A stretch of DNA of 31,600 bases from an uncultured Desulfovibrio sp. (GTDB taxonomy: Bacteria > Desulfobacterota > Desulfovibrionia > Desulfovibrionales > Desulfovibrionaceae): contig NZ_CASDOY010000016.1 of the NCBI RefSeq assembly GCF_949282365.1, positions 1 through 31,600 on the forward strand, read 5' to 3'. This document shows positions 7,026-14,186 of the stretch, one piece after another; position 1 is the stretch's first letter, and each line of letters opens with the position of its first letter. Made by a program: the position numbers and the translations under genes. Below the pieces are notes generated by a model. That model had not been told where the DNA came from and did no database searches. It saw only the letters and a list, made by a program, of their open reading frames with translations.

Positions 7026-7280
7026 ATGAAGACATCCCGCCGTGCGTTCCTTGCCCGCCTGATGCGCGAAGCCTGGGCCCTGGCCAGACTGGGGGCCGGC
7101 CGCTTCGGGGGGAGTGCCGTGCTGTATTTTGCCATAGCCCTGCGCCTTGTCTGGCAGGAGAGCCGTCCCCGCGCCGTCTGGCACAAGGGGATCGGCAACC
7201 GTTTCCTGCTCCCCGGCATGCCTCTGCCGGAAGGGAAGCAAAAGGCAGGGCAGTTCCTGCTGCCCGGTATCGCGAAATAA
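7026..7280 (+). CDS. Small basic hypothetical protein (84 aa)
   Basis: An 84-aa basic protein starting at ATG after CTGGAGACCGCC. It has the phrase RLMREAWALARLGAGRFGGSAVLYFAIALRLVW, written here in parts: an Arg-rich helix, a Gly-rich turn and a short hydrophobic helix (about 28-43). Small proteins of this layout (AWxxAR..ARFGGS..YFAxALRxAW) recur in phages and integrated elements of proteobacteria, but no biochemical role is known to me. The hydrophobic stretch is short for a membrane segment. It lies directly downstream of the palindromic control region, so it may be the first gene of its own transcript. Confidence 0.55.
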   Translation: MKTSRRAFLARLMREAWALARLGAGRFGGSAVLYFAIALRLVWQESRPRAVWHKGIGNRFLLPGMPLPEGKQKAGQFLLPGIAK

Positions 7281-7308
7281 AAAAGGGCGGCAATGCCACT
7301 TGCCGCCC
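7275..7308 (-). terminator. Terminator-like hairpin facing against the genes
   Basis: GGGCGGCAA (7285-7293) and TTGCCGCCC (7300-7308) form a 9-bp perfect stem with a six-base loop. The A-run AAATAAAAAA at 7275-7284 makes a T-run only on the - strand, so the canonical terminator points leftwards. No - strand gene is seen to the right. It may block antisense transcription or simply stabilise the 3' end of the + strand message. Confidence 0.55.
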
Positions 7309-7392
7309 CCGATAGTAGCGGAGCCTTCTCAGCCACCATCATGCACAACAGACAGGTTGGCAGGCCCGCTGGCAAAAGTCAAGGAGCCTGCC

Positions 7393-7812
7393 ATGAAGAC
7401 TGCCAAAAAGGGCATCCGCGCCATCAAGAAAGCCTGCCGGGAAATGGCGCACGAGATGATGCTGCTGGAATACCAGAAGTACGACGACATCTGGTGGAAC
7501 CGCATCCGCATCACGCCGGAGCTGACCCGGCAGGGGGGCAAGGAGATCGTGCAGGAGATCAACCTCAAGATGCCCAACCTGCTCTCCCGCAGCCCTCTGG
7601 TCGATACGGTGGATCTGGTGGCCGAGAAGTTCGGCTTCGAGAGCATCAGCGACCTGCTGGATTACCTGCTGGCCTACAAGCCCAGAGGTCCGGTGGAAGA
7701 TCGCTATTATGAACAGTTTCTGGCCGAAGCGCTGGAAGGCGGGGCAGCGGCCGCTGCCCCGCAGGAAAGCCCAGTCCCCCCGATGGTCGAGGTGGACGAA
7801 GTCCCGTTCTAG
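7393..7812 (+). CDS. Hypothetical phage protein (139 aa)
   Basis: A 139-aa protein, start chosen at the ATG behind AAGGAGCCTGCC. The first 25 residues are basic and helical (AKKGIRAIKKACREM), the middle is mixed, and residues 110-139 are a proline/alanine-rich tail ending in an acidic patch (EVDEVPF). Endings of the DDxPF type are typical of SSB-like proteins that recruit partners, but the body of this protein shows no OB-fold pattern that I recognise. It lies between two terminator-like hairpins in the accessory block. Function unknown. Confidence 0.6.
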   Translation: MKTAKKGIRAIKKACREMAHEMMLLEYQKYDDIWWNRIRITPELTRQGGKEIVQEINLKMPNLLSRSPLVDTVDLVAEKFGFESISDLLDYLLAYKPRGPVEDRYYEQFLAEALEGGAAAAAPQESPVPPMVEVDEVPF

Positions 7813-7821
7813 GAGAGGACG

Positions 7822-8184
7822 ATGATCTGTACATCCTATTTTGCGAGCAAGGCCCCGCGCGAGCGCAAGGTCTGCATCGCCAAATGGCCGCCGCGCTACT
7901 GGACTGGCCCGCGTGCCCGTCTGTTCGCCCCGGAAGATCCCAGGGCCGTCAACTGGCGGGCGGCGTACCGCAAGAACCTTGAAAGCCGCTTCCCCACGCC
8001 GGAAAGCCTCGAGCGCTATCTGGGCAGCGTCCTTGCCCTGACCCCGGAGCCCATCCTGTGCTGCTTCGAGGCCGACGCCTCGCAGTGCCATCGTCGCATC
8101 CTGGCCGGCTACCTCAAGGAGATGCTGGGGCTGGACGTGCCGGAATGGCAGGAATCGGCGCTGGAGCAGGGGAGCCTGCTCTAA
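7822..8184 (+). CDS. DUF488-family protein
   Basis: A 120-aa protein behind a good ribosome binding site (AGGAGAGGACG). The C-terminal part CCFEADASQCHRRILAGYL matches the signature of DUF488 proteins (CxExxxxxCHR), and the N-terminal MICTSYFASKAP fits the family start. The Cys-His-Arg cluster may bind a metal or a nucleotide. DUF488 proteins have no firmly established reaction; some lie beside DNA repair or defence genes. It is the last gene before the structured gap that precedes the packaging genes. Length is close to that of the shorter family members. Confidence 0.75.
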   Translation: MICTSYFASKAPRERKVCIAKWPPRYWTGPRARLFAPEDPRAVNWRAAYRKNLESRFPTPESLERYLGSVLALTPEPILCCFEADASQCHRRILAGYLKEMLGLDVPEWQESALEQGSLL

Positions 8185-8222
8185 AAAAAGGTGGGGATGA
8201 CAGGCGGCCACCTGTCATCCCC
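8183..8222 (-). terminator. Second terminator-like hairpin facing left
   Basis: The 12-bp perfect stem at 8193-8222 is preceded by AAAAAAA (8183-8189). As at 7275-7308, the T-run exists only on the - strand; three bases (ACC) separate stem and T-run. The same dyad is also a cos candidate, so the terminator reading is one of two possibilities. Confidence 0.35.
8193..8222. other. Candidate cos nicking site (cosN-like dyad)
   Basis: GGGGATGACAGG (8193-8204), CGGCCA and CCTGTCATCCCC (8211-8222) form a 30-bp perfect dyad. Its centre, AGGCGGCCACCT (8202-8213), agrees at 10 of 12 bases with the lambda cohesive end GGGCGGCGACCT. It lies about 150 bases upstream of the small terminase gene, the same place as lambda cos relative to nu1, and the large terminase here is of the lambda GpA family, which cuts at cos. 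The resemblance could be chance plus hairpin symmetry. Confidence 0.4.
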
Positions 8223-8228
8223 TGGCTT

Positions 8229-8298
8229 GGAGGGGATAGGGCCCCGACCAAGAACCACCGGAAGCCTATCCCCTCCGTTTGTAAAAATCAAACGGAGG
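8229..8298 (+). promoter_or_regulatory. Two mutually exclusive hairpins upstream of the small terminase gene
   Basis: GGAGGGGATAGG (8229-8240) pairs with CCTATCCCCTCC (8265-8276), 12 bp. CCTCCGTTTG (8272-8281) pairs with CAAACGGAGG (8289-8298), 10 bp. The block CCTCC at 8272-8276 belongs to both stems, so only one can form. The second stem sequesters the GGAGG at 8294-8298, which is a Shine-Dalgarno placed five bases before a GTG. This has the architecture of an attenuation-type switch; it could alternatively be a set of terminase binding sites (cosB). Confidence 0.45.
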
Positions 8299-8303
8299 CA
8301 GCC

Positions 8304-8327
8304 GTGGCTCATCACGGACGGGAATGA
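8304..8327 (+). CDS. Possible 7-codon leader peptide upstream of terS
   Basis: GTG at 8304 lies five bases after GGAGG and encodes (M)AHHGRE before TGA at 8325. The stop overlaps an ATG at 8324 that is in frame with the small terminase gene (ATGA junction). Translation of the leader could open the upstream hairpin and couple to an extended start. It is very short, so it may be coincidence. Confidence 0.3.
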   Translation: MAHHGRE

Positions 8328-8368
8328 AGCCCCACGATCCGGTACGGACGCGGGCATGTGGAGACAGT

Positions 8369-9100
8369 ATGCCGAACGATGTGGAGGAATTGCTCGCCAG
8401 AAGCGCCAGCACGGACATCCAGGTCCTGCTGACCGCCAAGGAGAACGCCAAGCGGGCCGCGCTCGATGATCCTTCACAGGCGAACCTCGCCGCACTGGAT
8501 CGTGCCTCCAGGATGCTGGAGAGTGCGATGGAGGCAACCAAGACCCTCAAAAATTGGCAAACAGTGCTGGATCATGTGGCCGAGAATGGCCGCAAACTCA
8601 GCAAATCGAAACTGTACAAGGACATCAGCGAGGGCCGCTTGCGCAAGCAGCCCGATGGTACGTTCCGCCTGCGCGACGTGCAGCGCTACATGGCCAGCCT
8701 GCCTATGGCCGGGACGCCGGATGCCCTCGTCCGCAAGGCGGCGGACAGGCAACGGCGCAAGGAAGAGGCGGACATCCGCAAGGCAGAGGCAGCGGCCGAA
8801 CGGGAGGAGTTTGACCTGCAGGTCAAGAAAGGCCGGTATATCCTCCGGGATCAGGTCTACGCGGAGCTGGCCGCCCGGGCGGTGACGCTCTCTTCTGGGC
8901 TCAAGACGGCCTTTGAAGCCCGGAACCTCGATCTGGTGGCGCTGGTGGACGGCAATCCCAAAAAGGCCGTCGCGCTGGTGGAGGCCCTGGAGCGCATCTG
9001 TGATGACGCGCTCAATGAATACAGCCGGGAGATGGAGTTTGAAGTCGTGCTTGAAGGTCTGGAGCAGGCTTCCGAGGAGGTGACGAATGAGCAAGAGTAA
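8369..9100 (+). CDS. terS: Terminase small subunit (Nu1-like)
   Basis: A 243-aa protein from the ATG at 8369, which has GGAG five bases upstream; an alternative in-frame ATG at 8324 would add 15 residues. A winged-helix-like DNA-binding part (SKSKLYKDISEGRLRKQPDG followed by FRLRDVQRYM, about residues 77-107) is followed by a long charged coiled coil rich in Arg, Lys and Glu (about 125-160), then a helical C-terminus. In lambda-type phages this subunit binds cos and recruits the large subunit. Its place next to the GpA-type large subunit and behind a structured gap supports the call. One gene separates it from terL. The last codons overlap the next start. Confidence 0.7.
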   Translation: MPNDVEELLARSASTDIQVLLTAKENAKRAALDDPSQANLAALDRASRMLESAMEATKTLKNWQTVLDHVAENGRKLSKSKLYKDISEGRLRKQPDGTFRLRDVQRYMASLPMAGTPDALVRKAADRQRRKEEADIRKAEAAAEREEFDLQVKKGRYILRDQVYAELAARAVTLSSGLKTAFEARNLDLVALVDGNPKKAVALVEALERICDDALNEYSREMEFEVVLEGLEQASEEVTNEQE

Positions 9101-9926
9101 AAAGGGGACACGCCGGGGGGGCGGGGCCCGCTGCCCGTACTGCAAGACGTTCTACCGGCATGGCTCTATGGCCCGTGCCTGCCAGAAGACGTTCCTGTGT
9201 CGCTACCATAACGCCCCCGGAGGGCTGCGCAAGGAGATCATGGATGCCCAGCTCAGGACGAGTATCTGTGTCTGGTTCCTCATGACAGGGCTGAAAAACA
9301 GTCCCGAGCGTCGTCTGCGGGCCCGCGCCATGTCGCTGGATGCCTGCATGGAGCCGCTCTACAGGGATCTGCGGCGCTTCTTCGGCTACAGCAATACCGC
9401 ATTTGATGTTTCGACCGGGCCGATAACGCGCCTGCTTTTCAGCCTGTGGCCCTCTCGTCAGCCTATAGACATCACGCATGTGGCGGCGGTGTTCAGCTCG
9501 CTCGTCAGCGATCTGCGTTTCCGGCTTGGCCCCTTCTGGGCAAAATGTCCCCCGGAGATTCGGGCGCCGCGTCTCTGGGCCGCTATCGAGCGCCAGATGG
9601 ACGGTATCTACGACTACTGTGACCCCGACGGAACTGAGGATTATCCCCATGTGGATGAGGTGCAGCCCCTCTATGACAGGCTCCATGCCGCCATCTGGCC
9701 GTCCAGGCCTGCCCCGGAGATGCGCCTGTATCTTTCCGGGGAGCGGTTCTGGGTCTGCGCCCAGACCAAGGCCGAGGCCCGCGAGATCCTGCGCACGGAG
9801 ACGGGCCTCGTGGGCCTGACGGTGAAGGGCATCGCCCTGGGCGAACGTCTGTCCGATGGACGCACCGCCGGCGAGCTGCTTTCCCTGTCCGGCGGCAAGC
9901 CGGGCATCATCGCTCTGGCCCAGTGA
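9087..9926 (+). CDS. Cys-rich hypothetical protein between terminase genes (279 aa)
   Basis: A 279-aa protein, not assigned to a family. The N-terminus is very basic (SKSKKGTRRGGGAR), followed by a zinc-finger-like cluster C-x2-C (16-19), C33 and C38 with His nearby, and then a mainly helical body with many aromatic residues. The start overlaps the end of terS by 14 bases and the stop is 10 bases before terL, so it is in the packaging operon. A small DNA- or nucleic acid-binding factor for packaging is possible, but this is inference. In lambda the two terminase genes are adjacent, so a gene inserted here is unusual. Confidence 0.65.
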   Translation: MSKSKKGTRRGGGARCPYCKTFYRHGSMARACQKTFLCRYHNAPGGLRKEIMDAQLRTSICVWFLMTGLKNSPERRLRARAMSLDACMEPLYRDLRRFFGYSNTAFDVSTGPITRLLFSLWPSRQPIDITHVAAVFSSLVSDLRFRLGPFWAKCPPEIRAPRLWAAIERQMDGIYDYCDPDGTEDYPHVDEVQPLYDRLHAAIWPSRPAPEMRLYLSGERFWVCAQTKAEAREILRTETGLVGLTVKGIALGERLSDGRTAGELLSLSGGKPGIIALAQ

Positions 9927-9936
9927 CGGGGGTGTG

Positions 9937-11985
9937 ATGAAAGGCCAGCTTGAGCTGATGCCTCTGCCGAAGCCGGAGCCGGTGCGACGGGTACGTTTGA
10001 CGACGGCCCTGCCGCACTGGCTCCCTCCCGCCGTGGCCCGTGCTGCCGCCGACTATCTGCGGCAGCACGGCGGCAGGATCAGCATCCGTTTTGCCAAGGG
10101 GGAAAAGAAGGTCCTGCGCCGTCGCCGGGCCATCCCTGTCAGCCAGTGGGCGGAGCGCCATCGCGTGGTGGAGATGTCCAGCATCCCGGGCCGGTGGAAG
10201 AATATTTTTACGCCGTATCTCGTGGGCATCATGGACGCCGCCGGGACGCCGGGTGTGGAGACGGTCATCATCTGCAAGAGCCCGCAGACGGGCGGCTCGG
10301 AATCCGGCCACAATCTGGTGGGCTGGTGCATCGACCGCAGCCCCGGGCCGGTGATGTATGTGTTCCCGGACGAGATCACGGCCCGCGAGAATGCCAAGGA
10401 CCGCATCATCCCCATGATCGAGACCTCGCCGCGCCTGCGCGAGTACATGACCGGCTACGGGGACGATGCCTCCAGCCTGCGGATCAATCTGGCGCACATG
10501 CCCATCTATCTGGGCTGGTCTGGCTCGGTGTCACGTCTGGGCAACAAGCCCATCCGCACCCTGATCCTGGACGAGCTGGACAAGTACAAGAACCCCAAGA
10601 ACGAGGCCTCGTCGGAATCGCTGGCCGAGAAGCGCACAACCACATGGCGGCGGCGCGGGCGCTGCCATATCCTCAAGATCTCCACCCCGACCACGGAGGA
10701 CGGCCCCATCTGGGTAGCTTTCACCCGCGAGGCCGGGGCGCGTTTCGATTTCTGGGTGCGCTGCCCGCACTGCGGCCTCTATCAGCTCATGGCCTTCGAC
10801 CGCATCAGCTGGCCGGACAAGGACACGGATCGGGAGCCGACCGCCGAGGACGTGCTGGCCCGACGGCTGGCCACCTACCCCTGCGAGCATTGCGGGACTG
10901 TCTGGGATGACGGCGACCGCGACCGGGCCGTGCGCCGGGGGGAATGGCGCGAGCGGACCAGCGGTCTTGAGCTGTCGGCCCATCTGGCCGCCCACCGGCC
11001 CACCAAGCTGGGCTTCCATATCCCGGCGTGGCTGTCTTACTTCGTCAGCTTGTCCGAAGTGGCCGCTGCGGCCCTCAAGTACAAGGAGAGCGGCAAGCTG
11101 GACGACCTCAAGAACCTCCAGAACCAGTACAAGGCCGAGCCGTGGAAGGAGGAACATGTGGATCGTTCCGAGGACGCCATCCTCGCCCTGTGCGACGACA
11201 GGCCGCGCGGCGCGGTGCCCGGCCCGGTGGACGGCAGGGATCGTGTCTGCGTCCTGCTGGCCGGGGTGGATACCCAGGGCGGCAGTGCGGAGAAGGGCTA
11301 CTTCCGCTATGTGATCCGCGCCATCGGCTACGGCGAGGAAGAAGAATCGTGGCTGGTGCAGGCGGGCACGGCCCCCACCTTCTCGGCGCTCAACGACCTG
11401 CTGTGGGGCTCCGTCTACCGTGACCCGCAGGGCCGGGAGTACAGCGTGCGGGCCTGCATGATCGACGCCATGGGCGGCCGCACCAAGGAGGTCTATGCCT
11501 GGGCCATCAGGCACCGGGGGCGCGTGTTCCCGTGGCAGGGCGTGCGCAGCATGACCCAGCCCTATACGCCCGCGCCGCAGGAATATTTCCCGGACGTGCG
11601 CGGCAACAAGGTCAAGATCCCCGGCGGCCTCATGCTCTGGCGCTGCGACACGACGTTCTACAAGTCCGACCTGAGCCACAAGCTGGGCATCGCTCCGGAC
11701 GACCCCGGAGCCTTCCACCTGCACAGCGGGGAGGGCGGCATCCTGGAGCAATACGCCCGCGAGATGTGCGCCGAGGTCTGGGACGACGAAAAAATGGCCT
11801 GGATCAACCCGCACCACAGGCCCAACCACTTCTGGGACTGCGAGACCATGATCCAGGCGCTGGCGCATATCCTCAACGTGCGGCAGCTCAAGCGCCCGGA
11901 GGAAAAAAGAGAGACCCGCTCCGTACCGGTGCGGCAGGTGGAGAAGCTGCGCGGCTCACGACTGGCCGGCAGGTTCGGGAGGTAA
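9937..11985 (+). CDS. terL: Terminase large subunit, GpA family
   Basis: A 682-aa protein of the lambda GpA family (lambda gpA has 641 aa). The ATPase part has a Walker A-like loop CKSPQTGGSES (113-123) and Walker B LILDELD (209-215). Two CxxC pairs, CPHC (276-279) and CEHC (316-319), form the zinc-ribbon seen in this family. The nuclease part begins near GVDTQGG (443-449; D445) and has further acidic and His residues toward the C-terminus (HHRPNHFWDCE). It powers DNA packaging into the prohead and cuts concatemers at cos. Start chosen at ATG 9937, behind GGGGGTGTG; an upstream in-frame ATG at 9856 would run into the preceding gene. Confidence 0.92.
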   Translation: MKGQLELMPLPKPEPVRRVRLTTALPHWLPPAVARAAADYLRQHGGRISIRFAKGEKKVLRRRRAIPVSQWAERHRVVEMSSIPGRWKNIFTPYLVGIMDAAGTPGVETVIICKSPQTGGSESGHNLVGWCIDRSPGPVMYVFPDEITARENAKDRIIPMIETSPRLREYMTGYGDDASSLRINLAHMPIYLGWSGSVSRLGNKPIRTLILDELDKYKNPKNEASSESLAEKRTTTWRRRGRCHILKISTPTTEDGPIWVAFTREAGARFDFWVRCPHCGLYQLMAFDRISWPDKDTDREPTAEDVLARRLATYPCEHCGTVWDDGDRDRAVRRGEWRERTSGLELSAHLAAHRPTKLGFHIPAWLSYFVSLSEVAAAALKYKESGKLDDLKNLQNQYKAEPWKEEHVDRSEDAILALCDDRPRGAVPGPVDGRDRVCVLLAGVDTQGGSAEKGYFRYVIRAIGYGEEEESWLVQAGTAPTFSALNDLLWGSVYRDPQGREYSVRACMIDAMGGRTKEVYAWAIRHRGRVFPWQGVRSMTQPYTPAPQEYFPDVRGNKVKIPGGLMLWRCDTTFYKSDLSHKLGIAPDDPGAFHLHSGEGGILEQYAREMCAEVWDDEKMAWINPHHRPNHFWDCETMIQALAHILNVRQLKRPEEKRETRSVPVRQVEKLRGSRLAGRFGR

Positions 11986-11991
11986 CTGGCG

Positions 11992-12201
11992 ATGAAGGAA
12001 AGGCTGAACTGGCGTGAGGCCTGCGAGGTTCTGGGGTGCAGCAAAAGCACGCTCTACCGGCTGGTGGCCAACGGGCAGCTGCGGGCTTTCGGTGTGGGCA
12101 GCCGTGGCCGCTGGTACTCCCGCACGGAATGTCAGCATTTCGTTTTGGAGCATTGTCTTGTAGCCGGAACGAAATCTGACAAAGCGGGGGGAGACAACTG
12201 A
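11992..12201 (+). CDS. Small helix-turn-helix protein (excisionase/MerR-like)
   Basis: A 69-aa protein. WREACEVLGCSKSTLYRLVANGQL (about 7-30, given here in pieces: WREACEVLGCS, then KSTLYRLVANGQL) is a helix-turn-helix of the HTH_17 type used by excisionases and small regulators; a wing follows (RAFGVGSRGRWYSR). It should bind DNA. It starts six bases after terL and is the last gene before a non-coding gap with a terminator-like hairpin and tandem repeats, so it may regulate the head genes downstream. It could instead be a second Nu1-like DNA-binding protein for packaging. No integrase is adjacent, which argues against a classical excisionase. Confidence 0.7.
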   Translation: MKERLNWREACEVLGCSKSTLYRLVANGQLRAFGVGSRGRWYSRTECQHFVLEHCLVAGTKSDKAGGDN

Positions 12202-12227
12202 TTTTTGGGCCGCAGACGATTTTTGGA

Positions 12228-12279
12228 GCCCGTCCACATCAATTTCAACTGTTGTGGGCGGGCTGTTCGCATTTTTTTT
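12228..12279 (+). terminator. Hairpin followed by T-runs between packaging and head genes
   Basis: GCCCGTCCACA (12228-12238) pairs with TGTGGGCGGGC (12253-12263) with one G:U pair. Eight bases later comes an 8-base T-run (12272-12279), followed by more T-rich sequence to about 12299. The gap between stem and T-run is longer than ideal, so termination may be partial. It would separate the packaging transcript from the head genes. Confidence 0.5.
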
Positions 12280-12303
12280 GTATTTTGCCTCTTTTTTTGT
12301 CTC

Positions 12304-12330
12304 AGTATTCCCAGTGTTCCCAGTATTCCC
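12304..12330 (+). repeat. Three tandem 9-bp repeats (AGTRTTCCC)
   Basis: AGTATTCCC (12304-12312), AGTGTTCCC (12313-12321) and AGTATTCCC (12322-12330) lie head to tail. They sit 36 bases before the connector gene, behind the terminator-like hairpin and ahead of an AT-rich GATAAT (12351-12356). Placement fits activator or repressor binding sites upstream of a promoter for the head operon; no proof is visible. Confidence 0.55.
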
Positions 12331-12365
12331 AGACACGCTAAAAAAGCCGTGATAATAGCAATGCC

Positions 12366-12587
12366 ATGCATGTCTGGACCCGTGAAGAACTCCTCTCGTT
12401 GCTTGCCGACTGGAAGGCCGCCTACAAGGCGGCCTCCACAGGCAAGTCGTACACCATCGGCAGCCGTACCCTGACCCGCTACGATCTCGCTGAGATACGC
12501 GACCAGATCGACTGGATCGGCTCGGAGCTGGCCGCACTTTCCCGTGGACGCGGGCCTGTGCGCGTCAGTGCGCGCGTGGTGAGGTGA
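12366..12587 (+). CDS. Head-tail connector, gpW/DUF6148-like
   Basis: A 73-aa protein with the family pattern: an N-terminal helix (WTREELLSLLADWKAAYKAA), the conserved SYTIGSRTLTRYDLAEIRDQI with a Thr-Arg turn, and a short basic C-terminus. In lambda, gpW joins the portal vertex and stabilises packaged DNA, and its gene lies between terminase and portal, as here. The length is close to lambda gpW (68 aa). No good Shine-Dalgarno precedes the ATG at 12366; the start is set by the family N-terminus. The stop is four bases before the portal start. Confidence 0.75.
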   Translation: MHVWTREELLSLLADWKAAYKAASTGKSYTIGSRTLTRYDLAEIRDQIDWIGSELAALSRGRGPVRVSARVVR

Positions 12588-12590
12588 GCC

Positions 12591-14186
12591 ATGCTGTACG
12601 ATGCCCAGGGCAGACCTCTCCCTACCTCCCGGCGTATGCCGTCCGCCTCCCGTGATGCGGGGGCCTTTCGGGGCCCCCTGTCACACTGGCGCGGGCCACA
12701 GATCCAGAGCCGTGAGGGGGCTTCCCGCGAGCGGGAGGTCATCCAGCGCCGTGCTGCCGACCTTATGGCCAACGACTGGTCGGCCAATGCCACGGTGGAC
12801 ACCATCACCAGCAACGCGGTGGGCACGGGCCTGCTGCCCAAGTCCAGCATCCCGGCGGCCCGCCTGGGCATCACGCCGGAGCAGGCCCGCGCCGTGGGCG
12901 AAGATATGGAATGGGCCTTCGACCGCTGGATGCGCGAGGCCGATGTGCGCGGCCTGAGCCATTTTTTCGACCTTCAGGCCTTGGGCCTGCGCTCCATCCT
13001 CTGCAAGGGCGAGCTGCTGCATCTGGCCGTCATGCTCCCGGAAAAGGAGCGTTCCAGCCAGATGCGCCACTTTTCCCTGGCCCTCCAGACCATCGCCCCG
13101 GAGCGTCTCCAGACCCCGGCGGACATGACCACGGACCCCAACGTGCGCGACGGCATCCGCTATACGACCTACGGCAGGCCGGAGGGCTACTATATCGCCT
13201 GCCCGCCGCCGTCCATCCTGGACACCTGGATGTACGAAGGCGAGCTGCTGTCCACGGATTTCCGCTTTGTGCGCGCCCGGCTGGGCCACCGGCAGCAGGT
13301 TTTCCATCTTTACCGCATGGAGACGGACGAACAGGAGCGCGGATGCTCCACCTTCGCCAAGAGCATCGCCCTGTTCCGCAACCTCTCGGATACCATCAAT
13401 TTCGAGCTGTTCGCCCAGGTGGTGGCGGCGCAGTTCCCGGTCTTCATCGCGACGGAGCAGGGGGAACTCCCCGGCTATGTGCAGGAGCATCAGGGGCCGG
13501 AAGAAAAAGAAGGAGCAGGCCCCTCCTACTTCCAGACCATCGAGGAAGGCCAGGTCTGGTACGGCGATGTGAACCAGAAGCCCTATGTGCTGGAATCCAA
13601 ACGTCCTTCGGCCAATTTCTCGGCCTTCGTGCAGATCGTGCAGCGGGCGATGGCGGCGGCCCAGGGCATCCCCTACGAGAGCCTGACCAAGGATTACAGC
13701 CAGACCAATTACAGCTCCATGCGGGCCGCGCTCAACGAGGCGTGGAAGGTCTACAGCTATTACCGGCAGTGGCTGGCGCGCTCCTACTGCCAGCCCATCT
13801 ACGAGATGGTCATGGAGGAAGCCTGGCTGCGCGGCCTCATCACGCTGCCGGACGGAGCCCCGGATTTTTATGACGCCCGCGCCCTCTGGTGCAATGCGGA
13901 CTGGATCGGCCCCGCCCGCGGCTTTATCGACCCGGTCAAGGAGGTCTCGGCCACGGTGCTGGCACTGGAGAACCGCCTCATGACCTACAGCGAAGCCTGG
14001 GCACAGCGCGGCGGTGACTTTGAGGAGGGCATGGCGAAGCTCCTGATGGAGGCCCCCCTGCTGCAAAATGTGCGGCAGGCCCTGCCCGTGGCGGGCACGA
14101 CCTCGCAGGCAGCGGCCTCCACGCCCGGACGCCGCACCGACGGCCAGGACACGAACGCCAAGGAGACGACCGATGATGACGCCTGA
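12591..14186 (+). CDS. Portal protein, lambda gpB family
   Basis: A 531-aa protein, almost the same length as lambda gpB (533 aa). Typical features: an N-terminal region with many Arg, the AAxLxANDWSANATVDTI-like stretch near 56-75 in which the portal clip begins, the AQGIPYESLTKDYSQ segment near 360-375, and SSMRAALNEAW followed by YYRQWLARSYCQPIYE, all characteristic of this family. It forms the dodecameric channel for DNA entry. The C-terminal 40 residues are Ala/Thr-rich and probably removed or disordered. Its end overlaps the protease gene start by 14 bases. Confidence 0.9.
   Translation: MLYDAQGRPLPTSRRMPSASRDAGAFRGPLSHWRGPQIQSREGASREREVIQRRAADLMANDWSANATVDTITSNAVGTGLLPKSSIPAARLGITPEQARAVGEDMEWAFDRWMREADVRGLSHFFDLQALGLRSILCKGELLHLAVMLPEKERSSQMRHFSLALQTIAPERLQTPADMTTDPNVRDGIRYTTYGRPEGYYIACPPPSILDTWMYEGELLSTDFRFVRARLGHRQQVFHLYRMETDEQERGCSTFAKSIALFRNLSDTINFELFAQVVAAQFPVFIATEQGELPGYVQEHQGPEEKEGAGPSYFQTIEEGQVWYGDVNQKPYVLESKRPSANFSAFVQIVQRAMAAAQGIPYESLTKDYSQTNYSSMRAALNEAWKVYSYYRQWLARSYCQPIYEMVMEEAWLRGLITLPDGAPDFYDARALWCNADWIGPARGFIDPVKEVSATVLALENRLMTYSEAWAQRGGDFEEGMAKLLMEAPLLQNVRQALPVAGTTSQAAASTPGRRTDGQDTNAKETTDDDA

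Noticed and set aside
8236..8250. Second lambda cos-like core at GGGCCCCGACCA
   Set aside because: It matches fewer bases than the 8202 candidate and lies in the loop of a hairpin, so it is probably chance.
12304..12330. CRISPR-like array
   Set aside because: The three 9-bp units are contiguous and have no spacers.
12205..12474. + strand frame with a signal-peptide-like start (89 aa)
   Set aside because: The hydrophobic part comes from T-runs and the tandem repeats, and the rest is out of frame with the connector gene.
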